A DNA stretch of 64,000 nt from Nocardia elegans NBRC 108235 (GCF_001612845.1 NZ_BDBF01000007.1:124001-188000), one strand, 5' to 3'; shown: positions 50,373-61,626, counted from the first letter of the stretch. Made by a program: numbers and translations. Notes: generated by a model not told the origin, from the letters alone.

Positions 50373-52316
50373 TCAGCGGGTATCTCCCAGGACGATGCCC
50401 TCCCGCCGCGGATCGGCCCCGCCGATCCAGCCGCCGTTCTCGCGCTGCAGAGCGCTGAGGCCGCTGGACTGCGGGTCGACCGAGACCTGATGACCCATCT
50501 CGCGCAGCTTCTGCACCAGCGGGTCGTGGGCGCCGTTGTCGGTGGCGTCGATCGCGGGATGTTCCCCGCCGACGCCGGTCACCGGTGTGTTCGCCGCGCC
50601 GAAGGCCACCTGGGATACCGCCTGCTGCGGGTCCAGCTGCCAATCCAGCAGGCCCACCAGCGCTTTCACGACGAACTGGATGATCACCGAACCGCCGGGC
50701 GAACCGGTCACGTCCACCAGCTGTCCGCGTGACCCGTCCGGCGCCCGATCGAACACCAGCGTGGGACTCATCGAACTGCGCGGTCGCTTCCCCGGCTGTA
50801 CCCGGTTGGCCAGCGGCGTACCGGTCGCATCGGCGGGTTCGGCGCTGAAGTCGGTGAGCTGGTTGTTCAGCACGAATCCGTCGACCAGATGGAACGATCC
50901 GAACGCCGATTCGACGGTGGTGGTCATGGCGGCGGCGTTGCCGTACCGGTCCACGACGGAGATGTGGCTGGTGCCGTGTTCGGGTTGCTGCACGCCGGTG
51001 CCGAGCGGGACCGGACCGAAGTCACCGGGCTTCGCGGTGCCCATGGAATGGTTCGGATCGATGAGGGCGGCCCGCTGCTTCAGATAATCCTTGTTCACCA
51101 GCGCGGCGGGTGAGCCGCCGGGCAGCGGGACGAAATCGGGGTCGGCGATGTACTTGTCGCGGTCGGCGTAGGCCAGCCGCTCGGCCTCCGAGATCAGATG
51201 CACCGCTTCGGCTTTCGGGGTACCGCCGTTGCGGTCGAGACGGTCCGGGGGCAGGCCGGCGAGATCGAAGTTCTCCAGAATCCCGAGGGCCGCGGCGACG
51301 GTGATGCCACCCGAGGACGGATTGGGCATCCCGCAGATCCGGTGGGTGCGGTAGTCGGTGCACAGGGCGGTGCGTTTCTTCGCCTGATACCGGGCGAGAT
51401 CGTCGAGCGAGATCTGCCCCGGGGTACGGCCACCGCTGGTGGTCGCGGTGGCGTCGACGATGTCGCGGGCGACCGCGCCGGTGTAGAAGGCGTCGGGACC
51501 GTCGGAGGCGATGGCGCTCAACGTCTTCGCCATGGCCGGATTGGCGAGGTGGAAGCCTCGCGGTTTCGGGGAGCCGTCGGGCTGCAGGAAAAACTGCCTG
51601 GCGTTCGCGTCCCGGGCGAGGTCCGGCGCCGACTGCGCGATCTGGCTCGCCATCCGAGCGCTGATGTCGAAACCGTTGTCCGCCAGCGAGATCGCCGGAT
51701 CGAACAGGTCGCGCCAGGACTGCTTGCCGTGGTCGTGATGGGCCGCCTCGAGCAGCCGCAGCACACCCGGCACGCCGATCGACCGTCCGCTGGCGCGCGT
51801 ATTCGGTTGCGGCACCGAATGATCGGTGTCGCTGATCCAGCGCAGATAGTTCTCGGTCGCGGCGGCGGGTGCGACCTCGCGCCCGTCGTAGGCGTCGACC
51901 GATCCGGCCGCGGCGTCGTAGTAGAGCAGGAATGCGCCGCCGCCGATGCCGGAGGCCTGGGGTTCGACCAATCCCAGCACCGTCTGCGCGGCGATCAGCG
52001 CATCGGCCGCGGTGCCGCCCTCGGCCAGGACCTCGCAGGCGGCGTGGGTGGCCAGCGGGTTCGCGGTGGAGACCGCGAAGGTGTGCGTGCGCACCGGGGT
52101 CATACCACTGCGATAGCCGGTGGCGATCTCGGGATTGGTGGCCAGATTCGTCGCACCCGCCGCCGGTCCCGCCACCGCGGTGATCGGAGTGCCGTCCGGA
52201 CCCTCGACGCAGCTTCGGCCTGCCTCGGAGGTGGTGGACGAGCAGCCCGTGAGCAGCCCCGTGATCAGCAGCAGGACGGCGCTCGCGCCGCCCAGAATCG
52301 CTCGCGTGCGCCTCAT
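50373..52316 (-). CDS. ggt: Gamma-glutamyltransferase, lipoprotein
   Basis: Protein of 647 aa. A signal ending in lipobox LLTGCSS suggests it is lipid-anchored outside the membrane. It moves or hydrolyses the gamma-glutamyl group of glutathione-type peptides; in an actinobacterium mycothiol-related or peptidoglycan-derived peptides are also candidates. The proenzyme is visible, with the family block ASGIGGGAFLLYYD, catalytic Thr in the sequence EHGTSHISVVD that becomes the small subunit's N-terminus, and NQLTDFS, RPRSSMSPTLVF and GSPGGSVIIQFV. Length is normal. Confidence 0.92.
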   Translation of the reverse strand: MRRTRAILGGASAVLLLITGLLTGCSSTTSEAGRSCVEGPDGTPITAVAGPAAGATNLATNPEIATGYRSGMTPVRTHTFAVSTANPLATHAACEVLAEGGTAADALIAAQTVLGLVEPQASGIGGGAFLLYYDAAAGSVDAYDGREVAPAAATENYLRWISDTDHSVPQPNTRASGRSIGVPGVLRLLEAAHHDHGKQSWRDLFDPAISLADNGFDISARMASQIAQSAPDLARDANARQFFLQPDGSPKPRGFHLANPAMAKTLSAIASDGPDAFYTGAVARDIVDATATTSGGRTPGQISLDDLARYQAKKRTALCTDYRTHRICGMPNPSSGGITVAAALGILENFDLAGLPPDRLDRNGGTPKAEAVHLISEAERLAYADRDKYIADPDFVPLPGGSPAALVNKDYLKQRAALIDPNHSMGTAKPGDFGPVPLGTGVQQPEHGTSHISVVDRYGNAAAMTTTVESAFGSFHLVDGFVLNNQLTDFSAEPADATGTPLANRVQPGKRPRSSMSPTLVFDRAPDGSRGQLVDVTGSPGGSVIIQFVVKALVGLLDWQLDPQQAVSQVAFGAANTPVTGVGGEHPAIDATDNGAHDPLVQKLREMGHQVSVDPQSSGLSALQRENGGWIGGADPRREGIVLGDTR

Positions 52317-52416
52317 GCAGGCACTTTAACCCGCATCGGCCCCACCACGCGGGGTGTCGTTCCCATACCGGGTAACGTCGAGCCGCCCCGACCTCGACCA
52401 AGGGATCACCCGACCG

Positions 52417-53886
52417 ATGAGCGAGACACCAGCACAGACGCACCTGTCCGCGGAGGACAGCGGCTATCACAAGAGCCTCGAGCCGCGGCAGTTGCAGATG
52501 ATCGCGATCGGTGGCGCCATCGGCACCGGTCTGTTCCTCGGCGCCGGCGGGCGGCTGGCCCATGCTGGGCCGGGACTGTTTCTCGTGTACGCGGTATGCG
52601 GTGTCTTCGTCTTCTTCATCCTGCGGGCGCTGGGCGAATTGGTCCTGTACCGGCCCTCGTCGGGGTCGTTCGTCTCCTATGCGCGCGAGTTCTACGGGGA
52701 GAAGGCGGCTTTCGTCGCCGGCTGGACCTATTTCCTGAACTGGTCGATGACCGGCATCGTCGACACCACCGCGATCGCCACCTATCTGCACTACTGGGGC
52801 GCGTTCGGCGCGATCCCGCAGTGGGTGCTGGCGCTGATCGCGTTGTGCCTGGTGCTGAGCGTGAACCTGATCTCGGTCAAATGGTTCGGTGAACTCGAGT
52901 TCTGGGCGGCGCTGATCAAGGTCATCGCCCTGGTGTCGTTCCTGATCATCGGCATCGTCTTCCTCGGCGGGCGATTCCGGGTCGACGGGGTGGCGACGGG
53001 TCTCGGATTGGTCGCGCACTCCGGCGGGTGGTTTCCGACCGGGGTGCTGCCGCTGGTGACGGTCGCCTCGGGCGTCGTGTTCGCCTATGCCGCGGTGGAG
53101 ATGGTCGGCACCGCGGCGGGGGAGACCGAGAATCCGCAGCAGATCATGCCGCGCGCCATCAACTCGGTGATCCTGCGTATCGCGGTGTTCTATGTCGGCT
53201 CGCTGATCCTGCTGGCGCTGCTGCTGCCCTACACCGCCTATCACGCCGACGAGAGCCCGTTCGTCACCTTCTTCACCAAACTGGGTGTGCCGCATGCCGG
53301 TTCGGTGATGAACCTGGTCGTGCTCACCGCGGCCTTCTCCAGTCTCAACGCCGGTCTGTATTCGACCGGACGCATTCTGCGCTCGATGGCGGTCAACGGC
53401 AGCGCCCCGCGCTTCACCGCGCGGATGAACAGCCGCGGTGTGCCCTACGGCGGCATCGTGCTGACCAGTCTGATCGCCCTGGTCGGCATCTGGCTCAACT
53501 ACATCGTGCCGGCGCGCGCGTTCGAGATCGTGCTCAACATCGCGTCGCTGGGCATCCTGTCCTCGTGGGCGACGATCGTGCTGTGCCAGCTGGCGCTGTA
53601 CCGGCGCTGGCGGCGCGGTGAGCTGGAACGGCCCGCGTTCCGCATGTTCGGCGCCCCCTATACCGGCATCGCGACCCTGGTGTTCCTGGCCGCGATGCTG
53701 GTGCTGATGGCCTTCGACCACCCGGTGGGCACCTGGACGGTGGCGAGTCTGGTGGTCCTGATCCCGGCGCTGATCATCGGCTGGTTCGCCGCCCGCTCGC
53801 GAGTACTGGAGGTGGCGCGGCTGCGGGAACCGCCCGAGGACGAGCAGCCGGCGAGACGCTCGGAATCGGTCCCCGTCGACGACTGA
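52417..53886 (+). CDS. Amino-acid permease, APC superfamily (AAT family)
   Basis: Protein of 489 aa from ATG 52417 ([10 protein letters not shown]). Twelve membrane segments are expected. The signature of the family is seen: [20 protein letters not shown] at the first segment, then [20 protein letters not shown] and the [20 protein letters not shown] block. It is close to asparagine, proline and GABA permeases (AnsP/GabP), and it cannot be told which is the substrate. The C-terminal tail is acidic. It is divergent from ggt, with a 100-bp spacer; a joint role in glutamyl-amino acid uptake is a guess. Confidence 0.9.
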   Translation: MSETPAQTHLSAEDSGYHKSLEPRQLQMIAIGGAIGTGLFLGAGGRLAHAGPGLFLVYAVCGVFVFFILRALGELVLYRPSSGSFVSYAREFYGEKAAFVAGWTYFLNWSMTGIVDTTAIATYLHYWGAFGAIPQWVLALIALCLVLSVNLISVKWFGELEFWAALIKVIALVSFLIIGIVFLGGRFRVDGVATGLGLVAHSGGWFPTGVLPLVTVASGVVFAYAAVEMVGTAAGETENPQQIMPRAINSVILRIAVFYVGSLILLALLLPYTAYHADESPFVTFFTKLGVPHAGSVMNLVVLTAAFSSLNAGLYSTGRILRSMAVNGSAPRFTARMNSRGVPYGGIVLTSLIALVGIWLNYIVPARAFEIVLNIASLGILSSWATIVLCQLALYRRWRRGELERPAFRMFGAPYTGIATLVFLAAMLVLMAFDHPVGTWTVASLVVLIPALIIGWFAARSRVLEVARLREPPEDEQPARRSESVPVDD

Positions 53887-53902
53887 CCGGCCCTCGGGCC
53901 GG
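53887..53902. terminator. Possible terminator after the permease
   Basis: CCGGCCC and GGGCCGG are inverted copies separated by 2 nt, directly behind the permease stop and between convergent genes. No U tract, so confidence is low. Confidence 0.35.
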
Positions 53903-53923
53903 ACTGTCGCGAGGCCCGTCGGG

Positions 53924-55240
<1,317 letters not shown>

Positions 55241-55487
55241 GTGCTCGACGGTAGCAAACTCCTCAGACAAGCTGATAGGTCGCGAAGTGCGCACGGAGCG
55301 CCGCGAATATCGGGCAACCGTCGACCGGTCGGTTTGTGCCCACAATCGAATCGGTCGGTTCGATCGAGTTGCCGGAAAAGTGATGTGGATCACGATTGGC
55401 CGCTACCCTTTTCCCACCCGGTGCTCGTGCGGAATCACAAGAGATCATCCCGCGACGAGATGCCGTGGCCAGAAAGGCATCTCGACC

Positions 55488-57548
55488 ATGAGCTCGACCT
55501 CGACAGCAGCCGCTCCCACCCTGCTCACCGGATTGTGGCGGCGAAAACTACCGCACTATCCCGACACTCCCGCCCGCTCCTGGTACCTGACGCTCGTGGT
55601 GATCACCTCGATCGTGCTGTACTACCAGCTCTTCGTCGCGGGCGCGGTCGGCAATCAGCTGATCGCGTACTTCCACCTCTCGTTCGCCTATTTCGTGTGG
55701 ATCTTCATCATCGGCGCGGCCTTCGGCGCCGCGGCCTCGGTGGCGGCGGGCCTGCTCGACCGCTGGGGACGTGCCAATATCGTGGCCTACGGGGTGGTGA
55801 TCTGTTCGCTGCTCACCCTGTTCGCCCTTCCGGCGACGACCACGAAGATGGCCTATCTCGTCGTCTACTGCGTGGTGAGCGTGGTCGAAGGCGCGGTGCT
55901 GGTGGCCACCCCCGCGTTGATCCGGGACTTCTCGCCGCAGCTGGGCCGTGCCTCGGCGATGGGATTCTGGACCCTGGGGCCGGTGATCGGCGCACTCGTC
56001 ACCAGCGAGATCACCGCTCGCACCCTCGACAGTCATCCGGACTGGCAGTTCCACTACCGCCTGTGCGGTGTGATCAGCTGTGCGGTCGCCGTGGTCGCGG
56101 TGATCGGATTGCGCGAACTGAGTCCGCGCCTGCGTGATCAGGTGATGGTGAGCCTGCGGGATCGGGCACTGGTCGAGGCGCGGGCCAAGGGCCTGGACGT
56201 CGAGGCGCTCGAACGCGGGCAGTGGCGGCAGATGATGCGGGTCGACGTGGTCGGCTCCGCGCTGGCCATCAGCATCTTCCTGGCATTCTTCTACACCATC
56301 GTGTCGTTCCTGCCGGTGTATCTGGCGACCAACTTCGGTTTCACACCGGCTCAGGCCAATGCGCTGGGTAACTGGTACTGGATCGCGAACGCGGTGGCGC
56401 TGGTGGTGACCGGCATCGTGTCGGACATCCTCAAAGTGCGCAAACCGTTCATGATCCTCGGCGCCCTGATCAGCATCGCCGGGCTGTACGTCTTCCTCGG
56501 CTACACCGATCATCCCGATACCGGGTACTACTCGTTCGCGGTGGTGATGATGGTCATCGCGGTCGGCGGCGGCATCGCCTACGCCACCTGGATGGCGAGC
56601 TTCACCGAAACCGTGGAGCGCCGCAATCCGGCCGCGACCGCGGTCGGGCTGGCCGTGTGGGGCGGTGTGCTGCGCACGGTGGTGACCTTCACGCTGTTCG
56701 GTCTGCTGATGGTGGTCGACGCGGCCGGACCGCTGGTCAACAACGGTCCGCGATTGCAGGAGATCCAGGCGCAGCACGGAGCGCAGCTGGCGACCATCCA
56801 GACCGTCGGCGCCGAGACCATGACGCAACTCGGTCGCAATCCCGCCGATCCCGCCGCTCAGATGGCCGCGCTGACCAAGCTGACCGGCGCGTCACCCGCC
56901 GACATCCAGGCCACCATCGCGTTGAACGCGCGCTATCCGCAGGAGCTGGCGACACTGCAGGCCGTGGATCCGGCCACGCTCGGTGCTCTGGCGGTGAATC
57001 CGAACGACGCGCGGGCCGCGGGCGCCGCGGTCGGTCAGGTGGCGGCGAAATTCGGCATCAGCCCCGCCGAAGCGGTGGGGCGGCTGACCGCGACCCAGCA
57101 GATTCCGCGCGATCAGCTCGCGGTCGCCAGTGCGGTCGGCCCGAAACTCGTGACCGCGCAAGCGCAGTTGCAGGCGGTGGCCACCGTGCCGGCCGATGAT
57201 CTGGCCTATGTCGCCGAACACGGCGCCGAGGTGAAGCAGGCGGCCGCCGACTCGCCGGTGCAGTGGCGGCAGTGGTGGTGGATCTGCCTGATCGCGCAGG
57301 TGCTGTTCCTGCCCTTCGTCTTCCTGATGGCCGGGCGCTGGAGTCCGAAGCGGGCCGCCGCCGATGCCGCCGAACACGACCTGCGCGTGCGACAGGAACT
57401 GGTGGCGCTGGCGGAAACCGAGGCCGGGAAGGAGACCTCGGCAGCGGATTCGGCAGAGCCGGCGACGGTTGCCGAAAGCGCTTCCGGCGCAGGGGAAGCG
57501 GCGGCGGGGGAAGCCGCGCCGCCGGCCGAGCCGGCGCCTGCGGGGTAG
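55488..57548 (+). CDS. MFS transporter with a large internal loop
   Basis: Protein of 686 aa from ATG 55488. The MFS core has segments such as LTLVVITSIVLYYQLFVAGA and motif-A-like AAGLLDRWGRANIVAYG. Roughly residues 415-590 are a hydrophilic, Ala/Gln/Thr-rich helical stretch between the last two membrane segments, in place of a short loop; the final segment is WWWICLIAQVLFLPFVFL. The C-terminal tail is Ala/Glu/Pro-rich. Substrate unknown. It is divergent from the ABC gene with a 247-bp spacer. Start codon is preceded by GAAAGG at modest distance. Confidence 0.85.
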   Translation: MSSTSTAAAPTLLTGLWRRKLPHYPDTPARSWYLTLVVITSIVLYYQLFVAGAVGNQLIAYFHLSFAYFVWIFIIGAAFGAAASVAAGLLDRWGRANIVAYGVVICSLLTLFALPATTTKMAYLVVYCVVSVVEGAVLVATPALIRDFSPQLGRASAMGFWTLGPVIGALVTSEITARTLDSHPDWQFHYRLCGVISCAVAVVAVIGLRELSPRLRDQVMVSLRDRALVEARAKGLDVEALERGQWRQMMRVDVVGSALAISIFLAFFYTIVSFLPVYLATNFGFTPAQANALGNWYWIANAVALVVTGIVSDILKVRKPFMILGALISIAGLYVFLGYTDHPDTGYYSFAVVMMVIAVGGGIAYATWMASFTETVERRNPAATAVGLAVWGGVLRTVVTFTLFGLLMVVDAAGPLVNNGPRLQEIQAQHGAQLATIQTVGAETMTQLGRNPADPAAQMAALTKLTGASPADIQATIALNARYPQELATLQAVDPATLGALAVNPNDARAAGAAVGQVAAKFGISPAEAVGRLTATQQIPRDQLAVASAVGPKLVTAQAQLQAVATVPADDLAYVAEHGAEVKQAAADSPVQWRQWWWICLIAQVLFLPFVFLMAGRWSPKRAAADAAEHDLRVRQELVALAETEAGKETSAADSAEPATVAESASGAGEAAAGEAAPPAEPAPAG

Positions 57549-57563
57549 TTCCGCGACGTGAAT

Positions 57564-57602
57564 CGAGGTCCGGAACGCGCCTGCCGCCCGTTCCGGACCT
57601 CG
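57564..57602. terminator. Terminator between the MFS and HAD genes
   Basis: A perfect 14-bp inverted repeat (CGAGGTCCGGAACG 57564-57577 with 57589-57602) has an 11-nt loop and lies between convergent genes, 15 nt after the MFS stop. There is no U tract, but the symmetry and position suit a bidirectional terminator. Confidence 0.65.
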
Positions 57603-57645
57603 AGTGCGCTCATCGGCACGGACGGATGGCTTCGATCGCCGCGGT

Positions 57646-58344
57646 TCAGCATCCCAGCTGGACGGCCAGGTCCTCGAAATCGGTTGCGTTGATATCGAAT
57701 TCGTCGCTGAACGCGGTGTCGGCCAGGGCCGGATCGCCGAACTCGAGCGGCCGCGCCACGAAGGCGGTGCGAAAGCCGAGGGCGGCCGCGGCCCGGATGT
57801 CGTACTTGTGGCTCGCGACCATCATGATCTCGCCCGGCTGCGCGCCGAGATAGTGCGCGGCCATGCGGTAGGTGCGGGGATCGGGTTTGTGTGCACCTGC
57901 CATCTCGGCCGTGAACACGGCGTGCCACGGGAAATCGCAGTGCCGGGTGATGCCGACGACCGCGTCGACGTCGGCATTCGACAACGTCGCGAGGGTGTAG
58001 CGGCGTCGCAGCCGCGTCAGGCCGGGCACCGCGTCCGGCCATGGGTCCAGGCGCTTCCAGGCGGAATTCAGTTCGGCGCGGGCATCCGACGGCGCATCCA
58101 TACCGCGCTCGGTGAGGAGTTCGTCGAGTGCCGCGCGATAGATCGAATCGACACTCACCCAGCGGTCACCGACCGCGGCGGTGCCGCGGAAATACGCTGC
58201 GCGCCAATCGTTCACGAACGCCGACCAGTCCCGGCCGGGATAGCGCTGCCCGAGCGTCGCCGCAGCCGCCGCGACGACGGTGGAGTGAAAATCGGTGGCG
58301 GTGCCCTGCACATCGAACAGCAGCGCCTTCGGCCGGTCGTTCAT
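57646..58344 (-). CDS. HAD-family hydrolase, haloacid dehalogenase type II-like
   Basis: Protein of 232 aa. Motif I is LLFDVQGTATDF with the nucleophile Asp; motif II TLSNADVD with the Ser; motif III Lys in AGAHKPDPRTY; motif IV in MMVASHKYDIRAAAALGF. This spacing is that of L-2-haloacid dehalogenases and related phosphatases, including the cap domain. The usual second Asp of phosphatases (DxD) is Gln here (DVQG), which favours the dehalogenase type. Substrate is unknown. The start ATG 58344 is the first of MNDRPKALLF. Confidence 0.85.
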   Translation of the reverse strand: MNDRPKALLFDVQGTATDFHSTVVAAAAATLGQRYPGRDWSAFVNDWRAAYFRGTAAVGDRWVSVDSIYRAALDELLTERGMDAPSDARAELNSAWKRLDPWPDAVPGLTRLRRRYTLATLSNADVDAVVGITRHCDFPWHAVFTAEMAGAHKPDPRTYRMAAHYLGAQPGEIMMVASHKYDIRAAAALGFRTAFVARPLEFGDPALADTAFSDEFDINATDFEDLAVQLGC

Positions 58345-58511
58345 GATCGCGATGCTAGCGGCGGTCGTCCGGCGAGCCGCGGGGCCGGGCGGCGCTATCG
58401 ACCTCGCCGTGTGATCTGGATAACATTTGTTCCGGGGTCGACGTCGAGACGCGGGTCCGCGCCGCCGAGAGTGGTGCCGTCGGTGCGCGAGCCTCGGATG
58501 GGAGCGAGATC

Positions 58512-59231
58512 ATGCAGACTCGTACCGATGAGATAGCCGATCGGATCTACCGGATATCCACCTTCGTACCCGAGGTCGGGCCGACCGGATTCAGCTTCAA
58601 CCAATTCCTGATCGTCGACGAGGAGCCGCTGCTGTTCCATTGCGGCATGCGCGCGCTGTTCCCGCTGGTGAGCGAGCAGATCTCAGCGATCGTGCCGGTG
58701 GAACGGCTGCGCTGGATCACCTTCGGCCACGTCGAGGCCGACGAATGCGGGGCGATGAATCTGTTCCTCGCCGCCGCGCCGCACGCGCAGGTGGCGCACG
58801 GAATTCTCGGTTGTCAGGTGTCGATCGACGATCTCGCCGACCGGCCGCCGCGCGCGCTGGCCGACGGGGAGGTCATCGAACTGGGTGAGCGGCGCGTCCG
58901 CCACATCGACACTCCGCACGCACCGCACAACTGGGAGTCGCGGGTGCTCTACGAGGAGACCACGGGCGTGCTGTTCTGCGGTGATCTGATGACCCAGGTG
59001 GGCGACGGGCCCGCACTCACCGAATCCGACGTGGTCGGTCCGGCAGTCCTCGCCGAGGACGTCTTCCGGGCGACGTCACTGGGCCCCGCGGTGCCGGCCG
59101 CCCTCTACCGACTGGCGGAGCTGAATCCGGCGACGCTGGCGGTGATGCACGGCTCCAGCTTCGCCGGGGACGGCGCCGCCGCACTGCGGGCCCTGGCCGC
59201 GGATTACGAGAGACGCTTGCTTCCAGCCTGA
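58512..59231 (+). CDS. MBL-fold diiron protein, oxygen-binding/flavodiiron type
   Basis: Protein of 239 aa. It lacks the flavodoxin domain of full flavodiiron proteins. The metal motif is GHVEADECGA, corresponding to HxExD of flavodiiron proteins, where most MBL hydrolases have HxHxDH. Further ligands could be His in VAHGILG, Asp in FCGDLMTQVG and His in VMHGSSF. These ODP-type proteins reduce or sense oxygen or NO in other bacteria; for this one, activity is inferred. The 167-bp divergent spacer with the HAD gene has no clear operator. Confidence 0.78.
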   Translation: MQTRTDEIADRIYRISTFVPEVGPTGFSFNQFLIVDEEPLLFHCGMRALFPLVSEQISAIVPVERLRWITFGHVEADECGAMNLFLAAAPHAQVAHGILGCQVSIDDLADRPPRALADGEVIELGERRVRHIDTPHAPHNWESRVLYEETTGVLFCGDLMTQVGDGPALTESDVVGPAVLAEDVFRATSLGPAVPAALYRLAELNPATLAVMHGSSFAGDGAAALRALAADYERRLLPA

Positions 59232-59368
59232 TCGGTTCCGCGCCGGATCGGAGCGACCGAAGGCCGCGGACGGGTGTACGCGACCGCGACACCGGGTATG
59301 CCGAAGGCGCGCCGAGCGGCGGGTGTGGCCCTAGACTCGGCACACACACTCGACGGAGGTGATCGGCG

Positions 59369-59959
59369 GTGCATCCCCAGGATCCGCGTGAGCAGCACAC
59401 CACGCGGTACGAAAGCGGTTATCAGCCGGGCGGCTATCAGGACCCCGCCTACCGGCAGGATCCCGCTTACTACCAGCAGGATCCCGCTTATCAGCCCTAC
59501 CGGGCGCCGGGCGGGCAGCAGCCCGCGCCGCGGCGGCGACCCGAGGTCAACGTGGGCATGTTCGCGGGCGGGGTACTCGCCACCGCGATCGTGACCGCGC
59601 TGGCGGCCTGGCTGTGCGCGTGGATCATCGACGTCATCGCCACCCGCGCCACCGAGAGCGGCAAGTTCGGGGTCTGGAACCCGATGGCCGAGCAGGGTTA
59701 CTGGTTCGCGGTGGTGGCCTTCTTCTGCGCCCTGCTCGCCGGCGTGCTCTGGTATCTGCTGCATCTGGGCACGCCGTCGCCGGACATGTTCTTCGCCTGG
59801 ATCGTCGGGATTCTCATCGCCGCGGCGGTGGTCATCCCGCTGACGCTGTCCAGCGACATCTGGGTGGGAGTGACCACCGCCATCGAACATCTGGTGATCG
59901 GCCTGCCGATCTTCAGCCTGACCCGCACCGTCGGGGCGAAGAGCCTGGAACGGCCTTAA
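59369..59959 (+). CDS. Membrane protein with QDPAY repeats
   Basis: Protein of 196 aa from GTG 59369, with GGAGGTGA nine bases before it. The N-terminal cytoplasmic part has three QDPAY units (GYQDPAYRQDPAYYQQDPAY). Four membrane segments follow: FAGGVLATAIVTALAAWLCA, a second around WFAVVAFFCALLAGVL, FAWIVGILIAAAVVIPL and a shorter one before the C-terminus. It resembles the DUF6069-type proteins of actinobacteria. Role unknown. It overlaps the convergent FAD gene by 4 nt. Confidence 0.75.
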   Translation: MHPQDPREQHTTRYESGYQPGGYQDPAYRQDPAYYQQDPAYQPYRAPGGQQPAPRRRPEVNVGMFAGGVLATAIVTALAAWLCAWIIDVIATRATESGKFGVWNPMAEQGYWFAVVAFFCALLAGVLWYLLHLGTPSPDMFFAWIVGILIAAAVVIPLTLSSDIWVGVTTAIEHLVIGLPIFSLTRTVGAKSLERP

Positions 59960-61626
59960 CGCGGCAGCCGGGCCATCGCGAGCCCGGCCGCGCGGCCGGA
60001 GAAGATGCAGCCGCCGAGGAAGGTGCCTTCCAGGGCGTTGTAGCCGTGGACGCCGCCGCCGCCGAAGCCGGCGACCTCACCCGCGGCATACAGGCCGGGG
60101 AAGGGGGAGCCGTCGGAGCGGATCACCTGCGAGTCCAGATTGGTCTGCAATCCGCCCAGCGTCTTGCGGGTCAGTACGTTGAGCCGTACCGCGATCAGCG
60201 GACCGTGTGCGGGATCGAGAATCCGATGCGGCGCCGCGACCCGGCCCAGTTTGTCGCCGAGTGAGCGGCGCGCGTTGGCGATCGCCATCAGCTGCGCGTC
60301 CTTGCTGTATTTGTTGTCCAGTTCGCGGTCGCGGGCGACGATCTGGTGTTCCAGCACGGCGACGTCCAGTTGCGGGCCGCGCGCGATCTCGTTCATGCCG
60401 CGCACCAGTTCCGGCAGGGTGTCGGCGACGACGAAGTCCACGCCGTGCCGCTTGAACGCCTCGACCGGGCCGGGCGCGCCCTTGGCGGCGCGGCTCTTCA
60501 GCGTGAGTTTGAGGTCCTTACCGGTGAGGTCGGGATTCTGCTCGGAACCCGAGAGCGCGAACTCCTTCTTGATGATCGACTGGGTGAGCACGAACCACGA
60601 GTAGTCGTAGCCGGTGTCGAGGATCGCCTTCATCGTGGCATTGGTGTCGAAACCGGGGAAACACGGTGCGGGCAAACGCTTTCCGTTCGCGTCGAACCAC
60701 AGCGACGACGGTCCCGGGATGATGCGGATGGCGTGATCGGGCCAGATCGGATCCCAGTTGTGAATGCCCTCGGTGTAGTGCCACATCCGGTCGCGGTTCA
60801 CGATGCGCCCGCCGGCCGATTCGGAGATCGCGAGCATGCGGCCGTCGACATGGGCGGGCACGCCGGAGATCATGGTCTGCGGGCAGGGGCCGAGCCGTTC
60901 GGTGGGCCAGTTCTTCCGGATCAGGTCGTGGTTGTGGCCGATGCCGCCGGAGGACACCAGCACCGCCGGGGCGCGGAATTCGAACTCGCCCACCGTTGTT
61001 CGCGACGAGGCCACGCCTCGATCCAGGTCGCTCGGTTCCAGCACGCTGCCCCGGACGCCGACCACCGCGTCGTCCTCGACGATCAGATCGTCGACCCGGT
61101 GCCGGAACGCGAATTCGACCAGTCCGCGCTGCTCCGCGGCCAGTATCGGTTCCAGGAAGACGCGCAGCACCTCCGGCCCGGTACCCCAGGTGAGGTGGAA
61201 GCGCGGCACCGAATTGCCGTGCCCGTCGGCGGTGGCTCCGCCGCGTTCGGCCCAGCCGACCAGGGGAGTGACCCGCAACCCCAGATCGTGCAGGTACTGA
61301 CGCTTTTCTCCGGCGGCGAACTCGACGTAGGCGCGCGCCCACCGGCGCGCCCAGTGGTCTTCGTCGTCGCGATCGAATCCGGCCGAACCCAGCCAGTCCT
61401 GCCAGGCCAGCGCGAAGGAGTCCTTGATGCCGAGGCGTCGCTGCTCGGGACTGTCGACGAGGAACAGTCCACCCAGCGACCAGAAAGCCTGCCCGCCGAG
61501 GTTGTTGCGATTCTCCTGGTCGAGAACCAGTACCCGCCGTCCTGCCCGGGTCAGTTCATAGGTGGCCACCAGTCCGGCCAGCCCGGCTCCGACGACGATG
61601 ACATCCGGCTGTTGTGACGGCGCCAC
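59956..61626 (-). CDS. FAD-binding dehydrogenase, 3-ketosteroid delta1-dehydrogenase-like
   Basis: Protein of 556 aa from GTG 61626 (VAPSQQPDVIVVG), preceded by GGAGGAG. The FAD motif is VIVVGAGLAGLVATYELTRA. The C-terminal signature GLYAAGEVAGFGGGGVHGYN with LEGTFLGGCIFSGRAAG matches the flavoprotein group of KstD and fumarate reductase; related mycobacterial proteins are annotated as FAD-binding dehydrogenases (Rv0785, from memory). The KstD catalytic Tyr set was not verified, so the substrate is open. It is divergent from a YcaQ-like gene; a palindrome at 61655-61670 lies 29 nt upstream of its start. Confidence 0.87.
   Translation of the reverse strand: MAPSQQPDVIVVGAGLAGLVATYELTRAGRRVLVLDQENRNNLGGQAFWSLGGLFLVDSPEQRRLGIKDSFALAWQDWLGSAGFDRDDEDHWARRWARAYVEFAAGEKRQYLHDLGLRVTPLVGWAERGGATADGHGNSVPRFHLTWGTGPEVLRVFLEPILAAEQRGLVEFAFRHRVDDLIVEDDAVVGVRGSVLEPSDLDRGVASSRTTVGEFEFRAPAVLVSSGGIGHNHDLIRKNWPTERLGPCPQTMISGVPAHVDGRMLAISESAGGRIVNRDRMWHYTEGIHNWDPIWPDHAIRIIPGPSSLWFDANGKRLPAPCFPGFDTNATMKAILDTGYDYSWFVLTQSIIKKEFALSGSEQNPDLTGKDLKLTLKSRAAKGAPGPVEAFKRHGVDFVVADTLPELVRGMNEIARGPQLDVAVLEHQIVARDRELDNKYSKDAQLMAIANARRSLGDKLGRVAAPHRILDPAHGPLIAVRLNVLTRKTLGGLQTNLDSQVIRSDGSPFPGLYAAGEVAGFGGGGVHGYNALEGTFLGGCIFSGRAAGLAMARLPR

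Noticed and set aside
51022-53721. Minus-strand frame of 899 codons and the plus-strand frame at 51198-52892
   Set aside because: Both are shadows of ggt and the permease; their translations are Arg/His/Gly-rich without motifs.
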